Below are positions 25,078 to 34,115 of a stretch of 35,995 bases of DNA, piece by piece (within the stretch, counting starts at the first letter, position 1; each line of letters starts with the position of its first letter). The stretch lies in NCBI GenBank assembly GCA_947588905.1, contig CANQBB010000010.1, forward strand, positions 1 through 35,995, in the 5' to 3' direction. A model generated the notes under the pieces. It did no database searches. It had not been told where the DNA came from and saw only the letters and a program-made list of their open reading frames with translations. Position numbers and translations under genes: made by a program. The DNA is from an uncultured Clostridia bacterium (lineage in GTDB: Bacteria; Bacillota; Clostridia; TANB77; UBA1234).

Positions 25078-25106
25078 TTGACATCGTTACGTAACGATGA
25101 TATAAT
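25078..25106 (+). promoter_or_regulatory. MerR gene promoter with palindromic operator in the spacer
   Basis: TTGACA at 25078-25083, 17 nt, TATAAT at 25101-25106, both perfect. The perfect 18-bp palindrome CATCGTTACGTAACGATG (25082-25099) fills the spacer. MerR-family proteins bind such dyads between the -35 and -10 boxes. With a 17-nt consensus spacer, binding here should repress rather than activate, so autorepression is likely. Confidence 0.85.
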
Positions 25107-25125
25107 GCGACAAAGAGGTGAAATA

Positions 25126-25512
25126 ATGGAATATAAAGTATCTGAACTTGCAGAAAAAGCAGGTGTTACGAAAAGGACGATTCATTATTATATAAGCAAA
25201 GGCTTGCTAATGCCACCAGAAGGAAGTGGGGTAAATAGTTTATACAATGATTCACATTTAAAAAGAATTTTTTTAATAAAAAAATTACAATCAGAGTATA
25301 TGCCACTTAATAAAATTAGAGAATATATTTACAATAATCCAAAAGAAAAAGTAACTAAAAAAACAATCAAAAAAGCAAGTGATAAGGAGATATACATTAA
25401 AGAAAATATCTGTAATATTTTTGAAATTCATTATTCTAGTAAAGATGAAGAAAGGTATAAACATATTATAGAAAGTGTAAAAAAATATGTAGAAAAGTTA
25501 TTGGAGGATTAG
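25126..25512 (+). CDS. MerR-family transcriptional regulator
   Basis: 128 aa. MEYKVSELAEKAGVTKRTIH then YYISKGLLMPPEGSG is the MerR winged helix-turn-helix, followed by LYNDSHLKRIFLIKKLQSEY and the coiled dimerisation region. No cysteine cluster is present for metal sensing. The C-terminal 55 residues should form a small effector or partner-binding part. ATG 25126 is chosen after AGAGGTGAAAT; the longer reading starts inside the promoter. The stop is 3 nt before the VIT/vWA gene, so both are one transcript controlled by the operator at 25082. Confidence 0.88.
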   Translation: MEYKVSELAEKAGVTKRTIHYYISKGLLMPPEGSGVNSLYNDSHLKRIFLIKKLQSEYMPLNKIREYIYNNPKEKVTKKTIKKASDKEIYIKENICNIFEIHYSSKDEERYKHIIESVKKYVEKLLED

Positions 25513-25515
25513 TGT

Positions 25516-27765
25516 ATGAAAATTGTAGATTTAAATGAATTGGCACTAAAGAAAGTAATAATAACAGGAAATGTTATAGGCAAGTTTGGAACATTTGAAA
25601 TTGAACAAACATTTAAAAATAATACTAGTAATGTTTTAGAGGTTGAATATACTTTTCCAATAGTTGAAACTGCAACTGTTATTGGCTTTGAAATAGTTAT
25701 TGGAGATAAAGTTCTAAAAGGAAAATGCAAAGATAAAGAGAAAGCAAAAAAAGAATATCATCAGAACATGGTAAAAGGTAATAGTGCATACATGATGGAA
25801 CAGCAAACTAATAATGTGTTTAAGATTTCAGTTGGAAAAATAGATAAAGATGAAGAAGTTAAAATTAAAATCAATTATATTGATAAGTTTGAAATAACAG
25901 ATAACACAATAAAAATTTTAATACCAACTTTAGTAACTCCAAAGTATAAATCAAATATTACGAATAAGTTAACATACGGGGAAACTAGCTATACAGTTGA
26001 TTTTAAAGTATATATTGATAAAATTTTGAATATAAAAAACATAGAGTGCATTAGTCATAAAATCAATTTAATTGATAAAAATGAAGTGGAAGTATTAAAC
26101 TATGATTTATCAAAAGATTTTATATTAAATGTTGAACTAAAAAATGAACTTGCATCAAATGCTAGTATTTCAAAAACTAGAGATAACAAAAATATAGTTT
26201 ATTTATCTTTTATGCCAGAGTTTAATGATGTTTATGAAGATGAACAAAAAGAATATCTTTTTATTGTTGATATTTCTGGATCAATGTATGGGGAAAAGTT
26301 AGATGAAACTAAAAGAGCTGTAATTGAATGCTTAAAGCAACTTGATATTGAAGATAAATTCAATATTATTCCGTTTGAATCAGAATTTGAAGCAATGAAT
26401 ATTACATCGCTTGAATTTAATGATGAAAATTTACAAAAGGCAATAGAATATATAAACCACTTGAAAACAATGGGTGGAACAGAAATTTTAAATCCTATAA
26501 AATTTGCGTTGTATGATAATAGTGATAAAATTATATTATTATTTACAGATGGACAAGTGGGTAATGAAGATGAAATAATTGGATATGTTAAAAATAATAT
26601 AAAGAAAAGTAGAATATTTCCTTTTGGAATAGATACAAATGTAAATTCATCTTTTATAAGAGAATTAGCTAAAGTTGGTAATGGAAAATTTGAATTGATT
26701 CAACCAAATGAAAAAATAGATGAAAAAATAATTAGAACTTTTTCAAGAATTCAAACTCCATTATTAGAAGAACTAAAAATAGATTTTGGTAAGAATAAAG
26801 TTATTGATGAAATACTAGAAGAAAATACTTTATTTAATTATGAGTTTTTTAATTTATTTGCAAAAATAGAAAAGTTACAAGATGATATAATTTTAAAAGG
26901 AAAAATATTAAATAAAGAATATTCTTGGAAAATTGAAAAAGAAAATATTGAAAATGCAAATGTGGATTTAGAAATTTTATTTGCTAAAATGGAAATAGAA
27001 AGATTAGAAGAATATATTGAAAATACATATGATTCTGATAAAAGAAAAACTTATATTGATATGATAATTGATTTATCAGAAAAATATAATATAAATTCTA
27101 AATATACATCTTTCATAACTGTCTATGAAAGAGATAATAAATTATTTGAAGTTCCAGTGCATCAAAATACACCATTGAGTAATAAATTTTCAAAAAGAGC
27201 TACATTCTTTAACAAAATTACAAGTTGTTTAAGTGTTGCCGATGAGGATTGCGATAATTATGACAGTGTTGATCTACCTACAAGTTCTAACACTTTAGAC
27301 ATACCAACATTTTTAAGGAAGACATCAACAAAAGTTACAAAAGAAAAACCTATTGAAGATATTTTACATGAAAAAGTTATAGAATATTACAAAATATTTA
27401 TTTTACAAAAAGAAAAACAAACCTTAACATATTTATTATACGCAATATATTATTTGAAAAATAATATGAATTTTAATTGCAAAGAATTATTCAAATTTTT
27501 AAGTGATAATAAAGATGTATTATTATCTAATGAATTATTTGAAAAGTTAATGTATGTGATTTATAATCAATTAGAGAGTGAAGACGATAAACAAAAAGTA
27601 TTGAATTTAGTAGATGATAAGTATAAAAAAATAATATATACAGGATTAAAAATAAATATGGATTTAAAAATGATTACTGAGGATGAAATTAAAAATATAT
27701 TATCTAATGATAAAGTAACAGAAAATATAAATGATATTTTGTGGTACTTATATAATATGCGTTAA
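25516..27765 (+). CDS. VIT and von Willebrand factor A domain protein
   Basis: 749 aa. Residues 1-130 form a VIT (vault/inter-alpha-trypsin) domain: FEIEQTFKNNTSNVLEVEYT and CKDKEKAKKEYHQNMVKGNS. Residues of about 245-410 form a vWA domain with a complete metal-binding MIDAS: DISGS at 252-256, Thr322 in GGTEIL, and TDGQ at 344-347. The remaining 340 residues are helical and unassigned, with an Asp/Cys-rich linker near 575-590. There is no signal peptide or membrane anchor, so it is probably cytoplasmic. TTGGAGGATTAGTGT precedes the ATG. I recall MerR plus VIT/vWA pairs from other Bacillota, but I know no established function. Confidence 0.88.
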   Translation: MKIVDLNELALKKVIITGNVIGKFGTFEIEQTFKNNTSNVLEVEYTFPIVETATVIGFEIVIGDKVLKGKCKDKEKAKKEYHQNMVKGNSAYMMEQQTNNVFKISVGKIDKDEEVKIKINYIDKFEITDNTIKILIPTLVTPKYKSNITNKLTYGETSYTVDFKVYIDKILNIKNIECISHKINLIDKNEVEVLNYDLSKDFILNVELKNELASNASISKTRDNKNIVYLSFMPEFNDVYEDEQKEYLFIVDISGSMYGEKLDETKRAVIECLKQLDIEDKFNIIPFESEFEAMNITSLEFNDENLQKAIEYINHLKTMGGTEILNPIKFALYDNSDKIILLFTDGQVGNEDEIIGYVKNNIKKSRIFPFGIDTNVNSSFIRELAKVGNGKFELIQPNEKIDEKIIRTFSRIQTPLLEELKIDFGKNKVIDEILEENTLFNYEFFNLFAKIEKLQDDIILKGKILNKEYSWKIEKENIENANVDLEILFAKMEIERLEEYIENTYDSDKRKTYIDMIIDLSEKYNINSKYTSFITVYERDNKLFEVPVHQNTPLSNKFSKRATFFNKITSCLSVADEDCDNYDSVDLPTSSNTLDIPTFLRKTSTKVTKEKPIEDILHEKVIEYYKIFILQKEKQTLTYLLYAIYYLKNNMNFNCKELFKFLSDNKDVLLSNELFEKLMYVIYNQLESEDDKQKVLNLVDDKYKKIIYTGLKINMDLKMITEDEIKNILSNDKVTENINDILWYLYNMR

Positions 27766-27774
27766 AATATAATT

Positions 27775-27816
27775 AAAAGTCCTATTAAAAACTAAAATTT
27801 CTAATAGGACTTTTTT
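27775..27816. terminator. bidirectional terminator between convergent genes
   Basis: AAAAGTCCTATTA pairs with TAATAGGACTTTT; TTTTTT follows on the + strand, and A-rich sequence precedes it, so it can end the VIT/vWA transcript and probably the reverse-strand operon too. Confidence 0.85.
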
Positions 27817-27830
27817 GTATGTTTTATATA

Positions 27831-28136
27831 TTATTTGTTTTCTAGTTTTGCAGCCTCAATATAAGCTTTTTCTAATTTTTCAAACAATTTATTTATTGTT
27901 GCTTTATTTCTTGATATTTCTAAATCTAATTCTTTATTTCTTTTTGTATAATAATCTATTAGTTTTTTTTCTTCTTCAGATGTTAAATCACTTTCTTTTA
28001 TATAACCTTGTTCATATTTATTAACTAATTGCAATAATTCATTGTCGAAAGCTCCTTCATATAAATTATTCCTTATGGCAAGAACCAAATCATCAGAAGT
28101 ACTTTTATTCGATTCATTTGTATTTTTCTCGTTCAC
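27831..28136 (-). CDS. hypothetical coiled-coil protein, 101 aa
   Basis: Begins at GTG 28136 after AAAGGAGGAAAAAAC. Asn/Ser-rich N-terminus (MNEKNTNESNKSTSDD), then helical segments ending in a coiled coil (ELDLEISRNKATINKLFEKL). No recognised family. It follows the 274-aa gene after 15 nt and is translated from the same message. Confidence 0.65.
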   Translation of the reverse strand: MNEKNTNESNKSTSDDLVLAIRNNLYEGAFDNELLQLVNKYEQGYIKESDLTSEEEKKLIDYYTKRNKELDLEISRNKATINKLFEKLEKAYIEAAKLENK

Positions 28137-28151
28137 GTTTTTTCCTCCTTT

Positions 28152-28976
28152 TTAATTTCTTTCATTATTATCTTTAGTTTTACCTTTAAAACGAGAAAGA
28201 AATTTATTTAATATATTACCATCTTTTTTTAAATCAGACAATTCTGATTTCTTAGCACGATTTTCTTCAGCTAATTTTGATAGAGTAGAAGGACTTTTAG
28301 GAGCTTCAGATTTTTGCATACCATCTTGAGAGATTTTTACTAATTCTGGATCATTTTTTAGGCTTCCTGGAAAATGTTCTAAGGCTTGTGGATTTTTCTC
28401 TAAAACTTTTTTAAGGAAATCTTTATCTTCGACTATTTCATGATACTTATGCCATTTTGACATTTCTTCTAAAACCTTACTATCAGCTGCTGCTGTGATT
28501 AAAAATTCTTGAGTTTCTTTATCAGCAGAATCGAAAAGAGGTTTACTTTTCATATATTCAAAACTATTCATCAACATAAATGTATTTGGCTCATTTTTTA
28601 GTGCTTCTAATTGTACAGTTCTATCATCTTTTGCTTCACCACAAGCTGAGTCATATGAGTAACCACTGCTTTTTACTGCTTCAACCATAATTTGGGGATT
28701 ACTTCTAAATTTTTCTGGTAATTGTTTGATAAGATCAAGAAACCCTGTTTTAGCCGCACACATAGCAACTTCTTCGCTGTTTTGCATTACTTCAGGTAGT
28801 TTACTATAATTTGCACGACCACTATTTAAATATGCTTCTACAATCTCTAAATCCGCAAGAAATTTATCAGGAAAAGACCCTCCTAATTTTGCTCTAAGAA
28901 GAGCTTCTTGTCTTGTCATATTGGATTCTAAGTATTGTTCAAAAACTCTATCTACATCATCTATATTAGCTTCCAT
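28152..28976 (-). CDS. hypothetical protein with DUF4116-like repeats, 274 aa
   Basis: Helical repeats of the type NPQIMVEAVKSSGYSYDSAC, KFRSNPQ and SLKNDPELVKISQDG resemble DUF4116, in which a short helix pair counts successive lost or retained residues. The N-terminus MEANIDDVDRVFEQYLESNM carries no signal peptide. The last 60 residues are Lys/Ser-rich and disordered. GGAAAGGAAGAAATTATA before the ATG is a moderate ribosome binding site. First gene of a two-gene reverse operon with the coiled-coil protein. Function unknown. Confidence 0.65.
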   Translation of the reverse strand: MEANIDDVDRVFEQYLESNMTRQEALLRAKLGGSFPDKFLADLEIVEAYLNSGRANYSKLPEVMQNSEEVAMCAAKTGFLDLIKQLPEKFRSNPQIMVEAVKSSGYSYDSACGEAKDDRTVQLEALKNEPNTFMLMNSFEYMKSKPLFDSADKETQEFLITAAADSKVLEEMSKWHKYHEIVEDKDFLKKVLEKNPQALEHFPGSLKNDPELVKISQDGMQKSEAPKSPSTLSKLAEENRAKKSELSDLKKDGNILNKFLSRFKGKTKDNNERN

Positions 28977-29059
28977 TATAATTTCTTCCTTTCCTTTTAC
29001 TATTTTATTATATTGTATAATATGTGACTAAATTTGACAATACAAACTTAAAACAAATA

Positions 29060-29089
29060 TTGATACAAAATGTATAAATGTGTTAGAAT
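29060..29089 (+). promoter_or_regulatory. candidate promoter of the ASCH gene
   Basis: TTGATA at 29060-29065, an 18-nt spacer and TAGAAT at 29084-29089, 45 nt before the ATG at 29135. Confidence 0.5.
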
Positions 29090-29134
29090 TATTTTTAATA
29101 TAAAAAATGTAATAAGAAATGTAGGGGGAATATT

Positions 29135-29575
29135 ATGAAGATATTAACGTTTAGACAACCTTGGGCTACTTTGATAATGCAAGGAAATAAGAAATTTGAA
29201 ATTAAAGAATGGCCAACTAATTATAGAGGAGAAATTGTTATTCATGCTGCAAAAGGTGTTGATAGAGAGGCATTAAGAAGATTAAGAGGATATTTACCTG
29301 ATGAACTTCCTATTGGGAAATTTTTAGGAAGAGTTACTTTGATGAATTGCATAAAATGCGACGAAAATTTTAAAAATGAATGCTTAAATCAAAAGGACAA
29401 AGAGTTGTATTTTAGGAGTGAATTTGAAAATAATTATGCTTGGGAGTTAGGTAACATTGTTATTTTTGATGAGCCAATTGATGTAAAAGGTGATATAACA
29501 AGATGGCAGATGACTCCAAATAATAGTGAGGAAACTACAAAACCAAGAAAAAGAAGAGCTCCAAATAAAACTTAA
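29135..29575 (+). CDS. ASCH-domain protein
   Basis: 146 aa. MKILTFRQPWATLIMQGNKK, then EIKEWPTNYRGEIVIHAAKG and FLGRVTL are the ASCH signature (a PUA-like beta-barrel that binds RNA or modified nucleotides); the related YqfB hydrolyses N4-acetylcytidine. The conserved W-x-x-x-Y-R-G segment forms the putative ligand groove. The C-terminal tail KPRKRRAPNKT is strongly basic and may bind nucleic acid. TAGGGGGAATATT precedes the ATG. It has its own promoter and terminator, so it is monocistronic. Confidence 0.85.
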   Translation: MKILTFRQPWATLIMQGNKKFEIKEWPTNYRGEIVIHAAKGVDREALRRLRGYLPDELPIGKFLGRVTLMNCIKCDENFKNECLNQKDKELYFRSEFENNYAWELGNIVIFDEPIDVKGDITRWQMTPNNSEETTKPRKRRAPNKT

Positions 29576-29599
29576 AAGAGGCTAACATAGCCTCTTTTT
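29574..29599 (+). terminator. terminator of the ASCH gene
   Basis: AAAAGAGGCTA-ACA-TAGCCTCTTTTT, an 11-bp perfect stem overlapping the stop codon, ending in five T. Confidence 0.9.
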
Positions 29600-29603
29600 C
29601 CAT

Positions 29604-29632
29604 TTTTCTTTTGGCGGAGTGGGTGGGATTCG
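29604..29632. repeat. detached copy of the tRNA-Ser 3' end
   Basis: The 29 bp ending GGCGGAGTGGGTGGGATTCG are identical to 29787-29815, which contain the 3' end of the tRNA-Ser gene and the bases just after it. After this point the sequence differs. Such duplications of a tRNA 3' end are typical of the attachment sites of integrated elements; here only about 150 bp lie between the copies, so nothing large remains. Confidence 0.7.
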
Positions 29633-29761
29633 CCGTCTGCTGCACATCCTATATCTCCTTTGCAAGCTCAGTCGATCAACTCACTAAAAATGGTTCACTG
29701 AACCATTTTCTTAACGTTCGTTGCCCTCTCGGGTTCGAATCATTTGAGAAAGTTAATTCTT

Positions 29762-29790
29762 AAAAAAACTACCTTGTTCTAGGTAGTTTT
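29762..29790 (-). terminator. terminator of the tRNA-Ser gene
   Basis: On the reverse strand, AAAACTACC pairs with GGTAGTTTT and is followed by a T tract (plus strand AAAAAAA at 29762-29768), 5 nt after the tRNA. Confidence 0.8.
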
Positions 29791-29794
29791 CTTT

Positions 29795-29885
29795 TGGCGG
29801 AGTGGGTGGGATTCGAACCCACGTGCAGTTGGAACCGCTAACTGATTTCGAGTCAGCACCGTTATGACCACTTCGGCACCACTCC
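29795..29885 (-). tRNA. tRNA-Ser (anticodon CGA)
   Basis: 91 nt including encoded CCA. The acceptor stem GGAGTGG pairs with CCACTCC; the anticodon stem-loop is CTGA-CTCGAAA-TCAG with anticodon CGA, reading UCG; there is a long variable arm as in class II tRNAs and a TTCGAAT T-loop. Complete and well formed. Confidence 0.95.
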
Positions 29886-30044
29886 ATATCTAAAACTTTA
29901 TTGCATAAAAAGTATACAACATGATTGAAATCTAAGCAATATAAAATTTTAAATAAAACTATAGTAAACCAAAATCTTTTATGATAAGATAGTGATATAA
30001 ATAAGTGTACATATGAAAAAAATAAAGAAAGGATTTTATTAACA

Positions 30045-32645
30045 ATGGGAAAAAAATCAAAAGAAATAATCAATAAACAAAAACTGAAGCAAAACAAAAT
30101 TATAATAACTTTTATTACATTTATAGTTTTAATTGCGCTTGTTTATGGATTTTATACTTTTTATAAAGTTGTTAATGCGAGAATAATAAATTCATCAATT
30201 CATAATATGGAAGAATTATCATTACATGACAAAAAATCAATAATATCTAGTTTGGAACATAGATGGGTAAACGTCAAAGGAATAGCAACAGAAATACGTT
30301 TATTAAAACTAAAAAATATTGAAGATATGCAAAATCAACTGATGATTAAAGCGCAAACAATAGATTGTATAGAAGTGGATTTAATTACTGATACTGGTAA
30401 AGTGTTTAGCAGTAGAAGCGAAATTACTGAAAAAGATGAAGATCTCTTAAATCTTTGTGAATCATCTGCAGATGAATTCGCATATAGACGAGATAATCAA
30501 GCTACACATGCTGATGCAAGAAAAGAGTTGTTAATGGTTGGTGCTAAGATTAAGCAATTTACAATAGAAGAAAATACTTTTAAATATATTGTATGTTATT
30601 ATACAATTGATTCTTTAAGTGATGAGCTAAAGATAGACAGTTATGATGGATTAGGTTTTAGTAGTGTAATAGATTTAGAAGGAAATTATATTGTGTCTGT
30701 TGATGATAATACAGCATTATTTACTAGAGAAAATTTTTATAATTTAATTGAAAATGCAGAATTTGATGATAATTTAACGATAGACGATATAAAAGAAAAA
30801 ATATTAAATAAGGAATCCTTTTCATTATTTTATACATTAGGTGAAAGAAAAAGAACAATGACATTTACTCCTATGAGCGAAGTTGATTGGTACTTCGTAA
30901 TGTCTGTTCCTACTAGTGTTTTTGAAAATCAAACCAAAAACATTACAAGAATGGTTACTATTTTACTGACTGTGATGTTAGTTGGAGTATTGGGAGTTAT
31001 ATTACTAATATTTAGAAATCATATACAAAAAAATTCTATGCATATGGAGAAAAAACATCGTGAAGAACTAGAATCTGCTCTTGCATTAGCTGAACAAGCT
31101 AATAAAGCAAAGACCACTTTTCTTAATAATATGTCTCATGATATACGTACTCCTATGAATGCAATAATAGGTTTTACAGCTCTTGCAGCAACACATATAG
31201 ACAACAAAGAGAGAGTAAAAGATTACTTACAAAAAATTGGACAATCTTCAAATCATCTATTATCTTTAATAAATGATGTATTAGATATGAGTAGAATTGA
31301 ATCTGGAAAAATGAATATAGATGAAAAAGAAGAAAATATTGCAGATATTTTGCATGGAATACGAAATATTATACAAGCCGATGTTCAGGCAAAACAATTA
31401 GAATTATTTATTGATACAGTTGATGTTACTGATGAAAATATTTTATGTGATAAATTGAGATTAAATCAAATATTGATAAATCTTTTATCAAATTCATTAA
31501 AATTCACACCAGCTGGAGGAGTTATTTCTTTACGTATTACAGAAAAAGGTGTAACAAATCATGGGTCAGCAATTTATGAGTTTAGAGTTAAAGATACTGG
31601 AATTGGAATGAGCAAAGAATTTTTAAAAAATGTTTTTGAACCTTTTGAAAGAGAACGAAATTCAACTGTTAGTGGAATTCAAGGTACTGGACTTGGAATG
31701 GCAATTACAAAAAATATTGTGGACATGATGAATGGAAAAATTGAAGTTGAAAGTGAAGTTGGAAAAGGTACAGAATTTATTGTAACATTAGAGCTTAAAC
31801 TTCAAGACAGTCATAAAGAAATAAATGTAATAAAGAAATTAGAAGGATTACCAGCTTTAGTGGTAGATGATGACTTAAACTCTTGTCAAAGTGTATCACA
31901 TATGTTAAAACAAATAGGAATGAAAGCTGATTGGACAATGTATGGAAAAGAGGCTGTTGCTCGAACTCAATATGCAATTCAAATGAATGAACCATACTAT
32001 GTATATTTAATTGACTGGATGATGCCAGATATGAATGGCATTGAAACGACGAGAAGAATTAGAGAGATAGTTGGAGAAAGTGCACCAATTATAATTCTTT
32101 CAGCATATGATTGGTCTGATATAGAAGATGAGGCAAGAAAAGCTGGAGTAACAGATTTTATTAGTAAACCTTTATTTTTATCGGATTTAAGAAGAATACT
32201 TAGTAAGAATTGTAGTGAGAATGAAGAAAAACTTGAAGAAGAAAAGGAAGAGATAGATTTTAAAGGAAAGAAAATATTGCTGGTAGAAGATAATCTTATG
32301 AATAGAGAAATAGCAACTGAGTATTTACAAGACTTTGGATTTGTAGTAGATAGTGCAGAAAATGGTAAAATAGCATGCGAAAAATTACAAAAATCTAAAG
32401 TTGGAGATTATGATTTGGTTATAATGGATATTCAAATGCCTGTGATGGATGGTTACACTGCAACAAAAGAAATTAGGCAATTTGAAAATAAAGATATAGC
32501 GAATATTCCTATTATAGCAATGACAGCAAATGCTTTTGAAGAAGATAAGAAAGCTGCTAAAGAAGCCGGAATGAATGGACACCTTGCAAAACCAATAAAC
32601 ATAGAGGAACTTTTAAAGACTTTAAAAGAAATATTTAATAAATAA
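30045..32645 (+). CDS. hybrid sensor histidine kinase with two receiver domains
   Basis: 866 aa. Membrane helix at about 18-38, extracellular sensor of about 265 residues (Cache-like by length and FTPMSEVDWYFVMSVPTSVF at its end), second helix at about 303-323, then HisKA with the phospho-acceptor His365 in SHDIRTPMNAIIGF. The ATP-binding part follows, with NLLSNSLKFTPAGG, KDTGIGMS and GTGLGMAI. Receiver 1 has DDD at 608-610, Asp657 in LIDWMMPD and Lys708. Receiver 2 has VEDN at 747-750, Asp795 in IMDIQMP and Lys849. There is no DNA-binding output domain, so a separate regulator outside the window is expected. It stands 11 nt upstream of a solute-binding lipoprotein. Confidence 0.93.
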   Translation: MGKKSKEIINKQKLKQNKIIITFITFIVLIALVYGFYTFYKVVNARIINSSIHNMEELSLHDKKSIISSLEHRWVNVKGIATEIRLLKLKNIEDMQNQLMIKAQTIDCIEVDLITDTGKVFSSRSEITEKDEDLLNLCESSADEFAYRRDNQATHADARKELLMVGAKIKQFTIEENTFKYIVCYYTIDSLSDELKIDSYDGLGFSSVIDLEGNYIVSVDDNTALFTRENFYNLIENAEFDDNLTIDDIKEKILNKESFSLFYTLGERKRTMTFTPMSEVDWYFVMSVPTSVFENQTKNITRMVTILLTVMLVGVLGVILLIFRNHIQKNSMHMEKKHREELESALALAEQANKAKTTFLNNMSHDIRTPMNAIIGFTALAATHIDNKERVKDYLQKIGQSSNHLLSLINDVLDMSRIESGKMNIDEKEENIADILHGIRNIIQADVQAKQLELFIDTVDVTDENILCDKLRLNQILINLLSNSLKFTPAGGVISLRITEKGVTNHGSAIYEFRVKDTGIGMSKEFLKNVFEPFERERNSTVSGIQGTGLGMAITKNIVDMMNGKIEVESEVGKGTEFIVTLELKLQDSHKEINVIKKLEGLPALVVDDDLNSCQSVSHMLKQIGMKADWTMYGKEAVARTQYAIQMNEPYYVYLIDWMMPDMNGIETTRRIREIVGESAPIIILSAYDWSDIEDEARKAGVTDFISKPLFLSDLRRILSKNCSENEEKLEEEKEEIDFKGKKILLVEDNLMNREIATEYLQDFGFVVDSAENGKIACEKLQKSKVGDYDLVIMDIQMPVMDGYTATKEIRQFENKDIANIPIIAMTANAFEEDKKAAKEAGMNGHLAKPINIEELLKTLKEIFNK

Positions 32646-32656
32646 AGGAGAAGAAT

Positions 32657-33991
32657 ATGAAAAAAATAATTAGTTTAATTTTAGTAAGTATATTGGCAAT
32701 TGGAGTATTAACTGCGTGCAATAATAATAATGTAGAAAATGAAAAACCTATAGTTATATTAAGAATAAAAACTCCATCACTTCAAATGTCTTCTTTAACA
32801 GATGAAGAAATTAACGATTCATATGGCTTTTTAAAAAAAGCAAGTGATGCTTTTGCAAAGCAATATGAAGATGCAAATGTAATAATTGAATTGTCGCAAT
32901 TTACTCAAGAAAATGCAAGCAAAGAAATAACAGGTTCGTTTGATACCGAAGATGCTGCAGATGTTTTGTATGCTGAATTCTTTAATATGTCTACATATAT
33001 TCATTCAGGAAAAGTAGTTCCATTAGACGATATAATTAGTGATGAAATTAGAAATGATATAGATACTAGTTATTGGGATAATAGTACTATAAATGGAAAA
33101 ACTTATATGATACCATATTTGGGAATGCAAAATACATTGTGTTACAATAAAGAGCTATTTAGACAAGTTGGTTTGGATAGATTTATTTCAGATAAAGATG
33201 AAGTACAAAGTTGGACATTAGATGAATGGGAGACAATTCTTTCTACTTTAGCTCAAAAATTACCTAAAAATGTTTCACCAATGATGATGTATGCAAAAAA
33301 TAGAATGGGAGATACCCATATAATGACACTACTTAGAAGTAGAGGTGGAACATTTTTTGATGAAAATGGTAGAATAAATGTTAATACACCAGAAGGTATA
33401 GCAGCAATTCAGTGGATTATGGATGCAAATCAAAAAGGATATTTTCCTAAAAATGCAGAAACACTAGAGATAGATGATTGTGGTGCATTATTCTATAAGC
33501 AACAATTAGCAATTTCTCTTAATAATATCGCTTTAGATGTTACTTTAAGAGAACAGGGATTTGAATATGGACATGTTAATTTTCCTTCAATAGATGGAAA
33601 TGGCTTTAACACTACATTTATAACGGGATTTGAAGTATTTGACAATGGGAATGAAGAAAAATTAAAAGTTGCAAAAGACTTTGTAAAATATATTTACGAA
33701 ACAGATGAATGGTTAGAATATTCATCTGGTGGAATAACATGTAGTAATAAGGTTGAATCAAAATATGCAGATCAATTAGTAAATGAAAAGAAATATATTG
33801 CTAATAAGCAAACAGGATGGAATTTTACAGCAAATTCACCTGCGTGGGGAGATGTTAGAGATGTATTTTATACCAATATTCAAGATTTGCTTTATGGAGA
33901 GAAAACAGCAGAAGAAATTGCTAAACAAATAGACGAAACATGTAATGCTGCAATTGAAAATGGATATGCTACAAGTGTATTGCATGAATAA
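32657..33991 (+). CDS. extracellular solute-binding lipoprotein
   Basis: 444 aa. Lipoprotein signal MKKIISLILVSILAIGVLTA with lipobox LTAC, Cys21 being the lipidated residue. The rest is a type 1 carbohydrate-type periplasmic binding protein: YMIPYLGMQNTLCYNKELFR, VQSWTLDEWETILSTL and the C-terminal FVKYIYETDEWLEYSSGGIT. It follows the hybrid kinase after 11 nt with AAGGAG 6 nt before the ATG, and no permease or ATPase genes follow, so it may act as the ligand-sensing partner of the kinase rather than as a transporter part. The ligand cannot be told. Confidence 0.9.
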   Translation: MKKIISLILVSILAIGVLTACNNNNVENEKPIVILRIKTPSLQMSSLTDEEINDSYGFLKKASDAFAKQYEDANVIIELSQFTQENASKEITGSFDTEDAADVLYAEFFNMSTYIHSGKVVPLDDIISDEIRNDIDTSYWDNSTINGKTYMIPYLGMQNTLCYNKELFRQVGLDRFISDKDEVQSWTLDEWETILSTLAQKLPKNVSPMMMYAKNRMGDTHIMTLLRSRGGTFFDENGRINVNTPEGIAAIQWIMDANQKGYFPKNAETLEIDDCGALFYKQQLAISLNNIALDVTLREQGFEYGHVNFPSIDGNGFNTTFITGFEVFDNGNEEKLKVAKDFVKYIYETDEWLEYSSGGITCSNKVESKYADQLVNEKKYIANKQTGWNFTANSPAWGDVRDVFYTNIQDLLYGEKTAEEIAKQIDETCNAAIENGYATSVLHE

Positions 33992-34001
33992 AATAAAAGA
34001 T

Positions 34002-34041
34002 GGAGCGGAGCAAAACATATCAATTTGCTCTGTCCTTTTTT
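34002..34041 (+). terminator. terminator of the kinase-SBP operon
   Basis: GAGCAAA at 34008-34014 pairs with TTTGCTC at 34024-34030, extended by GGA/TCC, then TTTTTT. Confidence 0.8.
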
Positions 34042-34046
34042 ATGAA

Positions 34047-34082
34047 TAAAAAAAGAACGCCATAGTGCAAGCCTACAGCGTA
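34047..34082 (-). terminator. terminator of the GC-rich gene
   Basis: On the reverse strand ACGC-T-GTAG pairs with CTAT-G-GCGT, then TCTTTTTTT. A second hairpin, GGGGACA-ATG-TGTCCCC, lies closer to the stop at about 34090. Confidence 0.65.
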
Positions 34083-34115
34083 TGGATAGGGGACAATGTG
34101 TCCCCTTCAGATTGG

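Noticed and set aside
30013..30042. Nine-codon frame MKKIKKGFY before the kinase gene
   Set aside because: No ribosome binding site and no sign of an attenuator stem next to it.
29753..30097. Reverse open frame of 114 aa over the tRNA and the kinase start
   Set aside because: It runs through the tRNA-Ser gene and its terminator and has no family resemblance.
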